A stretch of 64,000 nucleotides of DNA from Girardinichthys multiradiatus (lineage: Eukaryota; Chordata; Actinopteri; Cyprinodontiformes; Goodeidae): positions 22,220,442 to 22,284,441 of the forward strand of contig NC_061813.1 in NCBI RefSeq assembly GCF_021462225.1, in the 5' to 3' direction. Position numbers and translations under genes: made by a program. Position 1 is the stretch's first letter, and each line of letters opens with the position of its first letter. This document shows, one piece after another, positions 55,957 through 64,000 of the stretch. Under the pieces are notes generated by a model, which worked only from the letters and a program-made list of their open reading frames with translations, did no database searches and had not been told where the DNA came from.

Positions 55957-57888
55957 TCACATGCTTGTTTCACAGGTTGGAGAGAGGTTGCCGTCTCCAG
56001 GTATCAGGTGGATGTCAGATGATGTAAATATGTGATTCTCTACTTTGTGTCCACCTGGGTTGGTGCCTTGGGTGCAATTTTGTGCTGCTGTTTTGGGTGA
56101 CAAGGGTGCAATTGCAGCACCTGCCTCCTCCATAAGATGCTTCTCCTCGTGGTTGTCCGAGGACTGACCTTCATCACCGGGTGGGGTGTCTACCACCAGT
56201 CTCTTAGGGGAGAGGCTGCAGGTGCCCTCAGCCCTGACTGGGAGAATATCCTCCAATCTAGGGATGAGTGGTGAAGTCTCTGCCGCTGGGGATTCATCTC
56301 CCACAATGCTTGAGCTGATGTCCCCAGGAGAGGTGGTGCTAGGCGGTGTAAGAGGACCTTCAGTGGAGGGTTTGCTGAAGTTAACCTTCATCCCTTTTAT
56401 TTTTAGAGGGTTATTTTCTGATGAGGAGCCTTGAATTATCTCCACAGCGCTGTTAAAGCTCTCTCCTTCCTCTGTATGTAAATCTGATCCGTCACACGGG
56501 TTGAGAGATTGATAGAAGTCATTACCACTAGAGCTCAGGTGGCTAAAATCTAAAAGTGTTGGAGCTCTGGAGTGTCTGATCTCGCATAAACAACCATCAC
56601 CACCACCCTGGTTAAAGCCTTGGTTTATGCAGTCTGTTGGACAGCTGACTAAATTGTCTTTCGAATAATCTCTGACTTCCCTCATCTCAAGTAGCACCTC
56701 TTCCTTTAATGTTGAGTCGGGGGTAAGAGATTTCTTTGGTGATCCAGTGACAGTCATGGTTGTGCTCAAAGTACTCTTGGAGCTTGTGGTGTTGAGATTC
56801 GTGAGGGACTGTGACTTTGTCATCTGGTTGTACATTTCCTCTAGTTTCTGAACATTGAGGTGCTGTGGGGTCTTGCTTATCCGGTGTGGACTTCCAGTGG
56901 TGGTGATGGTTATAGGGTGTGGCGATCTTTGAGGTCCTGACTCTAGGTTTTGTTTGTCTGGAGATCTAAGACTGCTTTCTGAAGTGGCGTGCCGGGTGGA
57001 GCCGCCCCAACGGCTTGGTGTAAGGTGGTTGTCTAGGGAAGTTTTGTCCTCTCCTTTCTCTACCACCACATCCAATATTTCCATACTACGGGCAAAGGCA
57101 TCTTTTAGGTTCATTGATACAATGCTGCCGTTCCTCTTGGCTCTCTCCAATGCTTCCCTCCTCTTGATGGCTTTCTCTTGCCTTTTCTGTTCCTTATAAA
57201 ACTCTGAGAAGTTGTTAACAATAATAGGGATTGGTAGGGCAATGACTAGCACCCCGGCAATACAGCAGAGTCCACCAACAATCTTTCCAAGTAAAGTCTG
57301 TGGGTAAATATCACCATACCCCACTGTAGTCATTGTAATGGTGGCCCACCAGAATGAAGCAGGGATACTTGTGAATTTGGTGGCATCTTCATCTTTCTCA
57401 GCAAAGAACACCAAGCTGGAAAATATCATGATGCCCATGGCAAGAAATAATATAAGCAAGCCCAGTTCATTGTAGCTCCTTCTCAAGGTGAACCCTAGAG
57501 ACTGGAGCCCTGTAGAGTGTCGGGCCAACTTCAGGATTCTCAATATTCTCATGATCCTGAATATTTGTACTACACGGCGCACATTTTGGAACTGTAGTAC
57601 ACTCTTGTTGGACTCTGTTAGGAAGATGGTCACATAGTAGGGCAAGATGGCCAGTAAATCAATGACATTCAGTGGGCCTTTGAAGAACTTCCACTTATTC
57701 GGAGAGGACAGGAAGCGTAGGATGTACTCCATTGTGAACCACGCGATGCAAACAGCCTCAACGTGGGCCAGCTGGGGGTTATCATTAGGGTGATCAAACT
57801 CATCTTTGACCTGAAGTTCTGGTAAGGTGTTAAGAGACAAGGCGATGGTAGACAGGACGATAAAAAGGATTGATATGATGGCGAGAAT
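55957..57888 (-). CDS. kcnb2: kcnb2, voltage-gated potassium channel Kv2.2 (last coding exon)
   Basis: Delayed-rectifier potassium channel subunit, forming plasma-membrane tetramers in neurons. The exon begins after a TTTCAG acceptor at 57889-57890 and encodes 643 residues and a stop, from the start of S1 ([13 protein letters not shown]). Exon positions: S2 about 40-62, S3 about 75-90, S4 with gating residues Arg104, 105, 111, 114, 117 and Lys120, selectivity filter TVGYGD (188-193), S6 hinge PIPIIV (219-224). A long Ser/Thr/Pro-rich cytoplasmic tail follows, containing [19 protein letters not shown], the kind of segment used in Kv2 clustering. The T1 tetramerisation domain is on an upstream exon beyond the right edge. 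Kv2.2 rather than Kv2.1 rests mainly on synteny with terf1. The frame is intact. Confidence 0.94.
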   Translation of the reverse strand: MLAIISILFIVLSTIALSLNTLPELQVKDEFDHPNDNPQLAHVEAVCIAWFTMEYILRFLSSPNKWKFFKGPLNVIDLLAILPYYVTIFLTESNKSVLQFQNVRRVVQIFRIMRILRILKLARHSTGLQSLGFTLRRSYNELGLLILFLAMGIMIFSSLVFFAEKDEDATKFTSIPASFWWATITMTTVGYGDIYPQTLLGKIVGGLCCIAGVLVIALPIPIIVNNFSEFYKEQKRQEKAIKRREALERAKRNGSIVSMNLKDAFARSMEILDVVVEKGEDKTSLDNHLTPSRWGGSTRHATSESSLRSPDKQNLESGPQRSPHPITITTTGSPHRISKTPQHLNVQKLEEMYNQMTKSQSLTNLNTTSSKSTLSTTMTVTGSPKKSLTPDSTLKEEVLLEMREVRDYSKDNLVSCPTDCINQGFNQGGGDGCLCEIRHSRAPTLLDFSHLSSSGNDFYQSLNPCDGSDLHTEEGESFNSAVEIIQGSSSENNPLKIKGMKVNFSKPSTEGPLTPPSTTSPGDISSSIVGDESPAAETSPLIPRLEDILPVRAEGTCSLSPKRLVVDTPPGDEGQSSDNHEEKHLMEEAGAAIAPLSPKTAAQNCTQGTNPGGHKVENHIFTSSDIHLIPGDGNLSPTCETSM

Positions 57889-60693
57889 CTGAAATGAGAG
57901 AGAAAAAGAATAAAATGTAAGCTTGATGCCACAAAAAAAAGCTATTTACCAAATTCTCCCAAAAAGAGGATACATTAAAATAAATGAACACATTAAATAA
58001 GTGGGCCATTGAATGTCCAGCCAAGATACCTCTGCAGCCTATGACTTTATGTCCCACAGTCAACGTTTTACGGCTCAGTTGGCAGATCACAATGGCATTC
58101 ATAATCAGAGGAGTCTGCTTTGCATTAATAGACAGAAAAAAGCTGCATAAATAAAGCTCAAATGTCTTAAGAGTGAGTGATTTGAATCCAATGGAGCGTC
58201 TCTTTTCTTGAAAGACACCTTGGAGGCTTTCCTGAATACAGATGAACAGTCCATTATATATATACAGATTTACTCTATTGCGCTATTGTTTGTTTTCCTA
58301 CTGCCAGTGGAAAGTCTACATGTATAAAATGACCAGGTAGGACAGCATGAACATGTAAAAGGATGGTATTTACTAATAAATAATGCAATTGAATCAAGGC
58401 AACATTTTATGAATGATGAGTGAAGTAGTTTTATTAGGGGAAAATGATGGTCAGAAACTTGTATTAATGTATGTGGTTTCATTTGCACCAGATTTTCTCC
58501 CGGTCCTTGTTTTGATTAAGACCAAAAACTACAAAATACGAAAAAATATGAATACGAAAACCAAATAGGTTTATTTGTACACCCACTAGATTTTTTTTAG
58601 AGAGAGATTTTTCCTGAGAAATATCTCCTTAAAATGTAAAATGTTAAGTACAATGCAACATATCTGTTCTTTAATTAAGCACATTTTGTTTGCTTACATT
58701 TTGCTTTCATAGTGGTTAGGACCATAGACACTCCGCAGCCTTTACTTTTATGCAGACTTGGGTGCACCCATTAATTTAACTTGGATAAATACAGCAAACA
58801 TTTTGAAAGAAAGACAGACCCATAACTTGTTTTTGTTGTGAAGAGTAGACTAAACCTTCTTTTTGAAACGTTATACCTTTGTTTTAATAAGAAAGAACCA
58901 CAATCAGAATCAGAAAAAAATCTTTATTGCCAAGTAATGTTTCACATGTACGAGTAATTTGCTTTGGTGGTAAGGTGCTACACAAAGACATAAATACAGC
59001 TGACATAAAGCAAATGTAGCAAATTACCTATTTTATGTTTCGGACCTACATAACAAAAACTCATTCGTCTGTTTCAATAAAATATAGTTAAAGTTATTAT
59101 TTAGCAGAATAAAAAATACCACCATAAAAACATTTTAGTATTTTTGTAATAATAATAATGATAATTTTTGTGTCCCACAAGTACTTTCAAATTGATGCTA
59201 TTTGCCCCCAGTGACAAAAAGTCGGGACACCACTACAACTACACTTCTAAGTGTAATTTTCTTCGTGGCTAAATATTTTCTTGAATTAAGGACATAGTCA
59301 TAGAAATGTTTAAATCTGATAGGTAATTTAATTTAAATGGCATGTTATTATCTGACAATTCTCTATTTTGATTTATTTTGGTTCTGATCCACTTGTTGGT
59401 GCTCATAAAGTATAACAGATTATTAAACCAAAATAATGAAATCCTGCACACAACCACATTTCCTTACAGTAGACTATAAATATGGAACGTTTCTTTTAAG
59501 TCCTAGAAGAAGGAATAAAACATCACATCTGGTGAGTACCAACTGCTGCATGGTCAGCACTTTAATGCTCAAATTCAATGGTTGAGATATGGCCAAAACT
59601 ACAAAGCAATGAAATCAGTAAGTAGTGAAAGGACCCCTGTCACCAACCACATGTAGGCATCAGTAGGCAATTTTTCAACCATTTTGTCACACTGCTTTGA
59701 TGTCGTTTCTCTGTCTATTTAATAAAAGTTTAATGAGGAATGAAGAGAAAAACATCAGTTCTATCAATTGGAAACATCAACACTTTAAAGCTATTGCCAG
59801 CCATAGTAATGTTTCTTCTTTTAAATTCTTTTAAAGAAAAGTAACTACACTTCATACTTGAAATCAAATGGTAGTTATTGCAATGCAACCATTTTCCACT
59901 GTACACTCCGTTGTAAAGGCTAAGAACATCCGGTCTAATCTGTAGAGGTCAGCATGGGGCAGGATTCGGCAGCAGCACTTTATACCAGGGTTTATTGATA
60001 GCATTCGGTTAAATCTGGCCTCAGATGTCTTGTCTGGTGTTCGAGACTTATAAATTGAGCAATCATGTGAGAGAGGAGAATTGCGTTTGAATGTCACATC
60101 ATGTTAGGCAACGAGCTGGAATTCTTCATCCAGCGCTCTGACTTATACCCGGCTCCTCGCAAAGCTACTGGGATTAGTCGATGTCCGTTTTTCCCTTAAC
60201 TCACCTCAGCCAGTTTTGCCTTCCCAACCCCCACAGGTGAATAATCTCCATCATACAGTAAGGACAGCACTGCAGTATAACTACTGCAGTCCTAAAATCC
60301 AACACATGGAAAAATTTGCATGCTTCTGTGCAAAGTCCTTTGTGACCTGTGCAATATAAAACATATTAAAACCTAATGGAGAGAGGTTGAAGAGCCTCAG
60401 TCATGTCACCCTGAATACAAATTACAAATTACATTTAGCTGCAGAACACACAAATGATCTTACATAAATTTATACTCAGAGCCCAGTAGACAATTATATC
60501 ATCTCCTTTGAGAATTCATTAATTTAGCTACTTTTAAATTCTAAATATGATGAGTTGAAGGTAAGTTAAAGATAAGCTGAAGAAGCTTAAGGATTTTATA
60601 ATGTTTCATAACCTGACGTTTCTATCAATTAGCCAGTGAAATTAACCAAGAATGGGAAATTCCTTCTTTCAAATAATAGAGGTGCAGACAAAA
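57889..60693 (-). other. kcnb2: kcnb2 intron
   Basis: Intron before the last coding exon. No exon is seen. About 59870-60240 has a complex, GC-balanced texture with no repeat signature and is a candidate conserved element; the remainder is AT-rich. Confidence 0.5.
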
Positions 60694-61528
60694 TACAGTG
60701 ATTAGCAAAAGTATTCATACCCCTTAAGTTTTACTGCGCAACAGCCACAAACTTTCTTATAGTTGTTTTTGCGATAGATCAAAACAAAGGAGCCCCAAAC
60801 TGTGACATGGATAAAATATTTTTTAAATATAGTCCATTTGTGTGTAATTTATTTCAGTTGCCTGCAAAATTTTTTATTGGAATGAATAAATAGACCAAAC
60901 TTATACTGTTTTTTTCAACAAATGCATGTTCACTCTTAGACGATTGATTTGAAAAAAAGTATAGTTTTAAAATTTAAATCTTTCCATTAGAATTTATAGG
61001 AAATAATTAAATATAATTGGGGAAAAATATATTTTAACATAATCGTGGCTAAAACAACAAGATTACTCATACATACACTACAGTAAATCCACGCTATTCC
61101 TAAATCCCTAATAACGGCACAGTATTATTTTCTTATGTTGTAAAGTTCCCTTACTGTATAGTTCCTTATTCTTATTTTTTATTTTTGATCTTGTGTGAAT
61201 TGGCATGCTTTCATCATTTTGGTGCTGGTACAACTGAATTTCCTCAGGAAGGGACAATGAAGGATATTCCTATTCTATTTTAATCACATGCACATATAAG
61301 ACTGGTTACTGCAGGGATTTTGGGGCCACACCCCTACATGCACAGTGCATTCCTGCACTGCAAATGAATTTGCTGAAACAAAATGTCCAATTTCAAATAT
61401 TTCCAAAATTCCACAATTTCTGGAAGTTATACAGAAATTTTCTGCCCCTTTGCAGCCAAGGAAAATGTATTGAGATTTGTGACTGTATTAACTTCAATTG
61501 GTATGAATACCTCTTGTAAGTCACTGTA
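60694..61528. mobile_element. Non-coding Tc1-derived element with clear inverted ends
   Basis: The left end TACAGTGATTAGCAAAAGTA followed by TTCATACC is the inverse, with a few mismatches, of the right end (GGTATGAATACC ... AAGTCACTGTA). TA lies at both tips. The 0.83-kb interior is AT-rich and has no transposase frame. Confidence 0.8.
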
Positions 61529-62889
61529 GAGAAGCCAGCATGATGGCTCAGCAGAGGAAGTGTTATAACTAAATGCTGGTACTGATTAGGTTAAACCTAT
61601 TAGCAGTTAAGTGAGGCTAACCTGGCAGCGCTGGCACAGAGCTGAAAAAACTGTGGAGTCATAGAAAAGACAGAGATAATATCCACAACCCCCCGAAACT
61701 TTTTGGCAAGCTTGTTAGAAGCTCACATCTTGCTGCTAAGTGGCTCCGATGGCCTTCACTGGTGTTTCTCAACAAGATGGAAATACAAGCAGGAAACAAT
61801 CTGGGGCAAATCATATGTTGACGATGCAGATTTTTAAAATAATGTACAGTACACTTTGGCGTATATTAAAACACTAATTTCTAACTGAAATCATCTTATC
61901 TTTAAGATCCTTCCTTTTGAAAGTTTCACAGGGGACAATTAAAAGTGCAATATGACCGGGTGTGGACCGCCAAGAGACCCGTCTCTCATGCACAGGCACG
62001 CCTTTTTTGCACTGATATGCAAATTGCTGCTCGAGCGTGGGGACGAGCGGACCTGAGGTTACTTGCATTAACGTGTGCTGTAATTGAGTGGGAGTAGTTA
62101 AGAGGATCAATTACTCAGTCTCCTTCCCACCCCCCTTGATTTGCCTGTGCTGCAGCATTAAGAATAGCATCAAATGGCGTGCGTGGTGGATTAAAAAAAA
62201 AAGAGCCAGCAAAGCCAGTCGGCCTGAGGGTGACCTCCAGGATGAGGGCTGAAGGAGAGAGGAAACTGTGGAAGATATTAGATATTCGATTAAACTTCAT
62301 AATCTGTTGGATAATTCTCTTGTCAGGAGTTCAAAGAGTAAAACAACCTCTTAATGTCCTGGCAGAGCTGTTGTGATTTCCACTTACTGCTTAGTAAATA
62401 AAGAAACAAGATTACCCTAAATTGATTTATCATTCTTATTTATCACTGTTTAAGAAGTTACTCAAATTAATGTCTCTTTACTGTCTGTCTCTGAGATGTT
62501 ACTCTCATTGTGGGAGGAGGAAGTCACAGTCAGGACGTGGACAGCTCGGTCATAAGACCTGATTGGCTTAGATGGAATGGAAATGTTCTTAGATGATTAG
62601 GTTGTGTGTGGCCTGCCTTAAATGTCCATGGCTGTTTTAGCTGCTGCACTTCCTCTGCACCAGCTGCACCGCAGCAGAGATGGCTTTGCATGTAGAGATT
62701 TGAGATAGGAGATAAAAGACAGATGGACACAAAGAAGGAGATTTTCTCTAATGTCACGTGGCCTAGTTTTACAAAACAATCTGATGACTTCTTGTAATAC
62801 TTTACTCTTTTACTCTCGAGCTCACTGTAAAACAAACATTGGAAAGACAAATCTCTGAGAGATGGCTCAAATATTTTGCTTTGGCAGCT
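61529..62889 (-). other. kcnb2: kcnb2 intron with a candidate conserved element
   Basis: About 61890-62290 is dense in non-repetitive words, including an octamer-like ATGCAAAT (62017-62024) and several TAATT homeobox-like cores (about 62082-62112). No exon is present. Confidence 0.4.
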
Positions 62890-63080
62890 GTTTGAAAAAA
62901 TCCCTGGCAAAAGCATTCATACACTATTACACATTTTGCCACATTACAACCACAAACACCAAGGTATTTGATTGCACAAATTTGTGCATAATTGTGAAGT
63001 GGAATCCTATGGATTTTTTCTCAGTTTTTAATACAATTTAACCGTATATTTTAGTTCAAAAGCTCCTTGAACATTTTGAT
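62890..63080. mobile_element. Tc1-derived terminal fragment
   Basis: GGCAAAAGCATTCATACACT followed by CACATTTTGCCACATTACAA then CCACAAAC is the terminal text of the family seen at 34210 and 51525. The other end is not found, and LINE sequence follows. Confidence 0.6.
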
Positions 63081-63960
63081 TTAAATTCAATCCGCTAGGT
63101 TGGATCCTGGATTTTTTTCAATCAACAGGACAAAGACAAAGTGAGAGTAAACAATTGTCGCTCAGATTTAAAATATACTTCCACTGGGTCACCTCAGGGC
63201 AGGGTGTTGTCACCTTTTTTTTTTAAATTGTGTATACTATATGTGTCATAGCAGATATGACAACAGATTTATAATAAAGTATGTGAATGATTCTGTTGTT
63301 GTTTGTCTTCTCCAGGAGAATGAAAGCAGTCACTGTCCGGTGACTGATGACTTTGTTCAATGGTGCGACGGGTCTTACCTTCAACTGAATGCTAATAAGA
63401 TCAAAGACAAGATCAATGATTTTAGGAGGAAACCTCACCACCATGAAGTCACTGTAATTAAAGGTCATGCCATTGAGAGACTACTGTAGATGACAAATTG
63501 AACTTTGAAGTTGACTGTGAGACCGTGTGCAAAAAGGCGCATCAGCGTCTATTCTGTCTAAGGAAACTATGCCACTTTAAAACAGACCGAACCATAATGA
63601 CCCTCTTTTATCATGATTTTATTGAATCTGTTATATCCTTTTCTTTTGTGTCATAGTTTGGTCATACAGCTTTGAAAGAAAATAATACCTATAGCAGATA
63701 GTTAAAGTGTTGTCCAAACTGAGTGGGAATTCCCAATAATCATCTCTGTACAGCAGGCAGGTGGATTGCCTCTTGTGTTTTAAACAACTCCCATCCCATT
63801 CAAAGAGAGTTTCAGCTCCTACCCTGCGGATGGACAATATTAGTTCCAAAATGAAACTGTAGGACAAGAAGCTTTAAAAACAGCCTTGTTTCTATGGCTG
63901 TAAATGACATGCACAAGCATCATCAGTCTGTGTTAGACAAATTGAGCCATTCATTAGGTA
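63081..63960 (+). pseudogene. LINE reverse transcriptase fragment
   Basis: From about 63150 the plus strand reads STGSPQGRVLS-like text of the conserved PQG motif, then a degraded catalytic region (YVNDSVVVCLLQ instead of YADD), then WCDGSYLQLNANKIKD and a DFRR motif. Frame breaks occur near 63225 and 63489, and homology appears to continue to about 63640 or beyond. It resembles an L2/CR1-type fish LINE. The missing Ala-Asp-Asp motif and the frameshifts show it is inactive. Confidence 0.75.
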
Positions 63961-64000
63961 TAATTTTTTTTGCAGGATAGTGACCTGGCCACTATCCTGC

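Noticed and set aside
56186..57199. Plus-strand frames over the kcnb2 exon
   Set aside because: They are shadows of the real minus-strand coding exon and have no domains.
57838..57840. A start codon for kcnb2 at 57840
   Set aside because: It is a TTG codon inside S1. The frame continues upstream to a splice acceptor at 57889, so this is an internal exon and not a protein start.

Overview
The window is vertebrate nuclear DNA from a teleost fish. Genes have introns with GT/AG borders, all the recognisable proteins are vertebrate families, and the spacers are full of decayed Tc1/mariner elements, tRNA-derived SINEs and LINE reverse-transcriptase relics. No bacterial, viral or organellar genome is seen. 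The gene order and all orientations match, from memory, the human 8q13-q21 block KCNB2-TERF1-SBSPON-C8orf89-RPL7-RDH10 read in reverse, so this is conserved synteny.

Layout: rdh10 (minus, exons 1-2 only, 8901 to 7120; the rest lies left of the window). A 1.9-kb-offset duplicated repeat follows (about 10.0-12.8 kb). Then rpl7 (plus, 14925-19538 coding), carrying four related box C/D snoRNA-like units in four successive introns. Then a seven-exon 252-residue gene of unknown function (plus, 20896-28596), probably the C8orf89 orthologue, whose 5-kb second intron was enlarged by Tc1 insertions. A repeat-rich spacer (28.6-39.9 kb) precedes sbspon (plus, five exons, 39891-44413). terf1 follows (minus, nine coding exons, 49437-45016), then the large last coding exon of kcnb2 (minus, 57888-55957). 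The region 57.9-64 kb lies in the preceding kcnb2 intron.

The genes do not form a pathway. rdh10 is retinoid metabolism, rpl7 ribosome plus snoRNA production, sbspon extracellular matrix, terf1 telomere binding, kcnb2 neuronal potassium channel. I spliced rpl7, the 252-residue gene, sbspon and terf1 by hand; in all four every exon joins in phase from ATG to stop, which is the main support for the models. Most interesting are the fourfold snoRNA family in rpl7, the uncharacterised 252-residue gene, a short TRF1 N-terminus without the tankyrase-type motif, a five-block GATA/GGTA satellite of about 560 bp beside rdh10 exon 1, and two adjoining Tc1 elements with intact ends.
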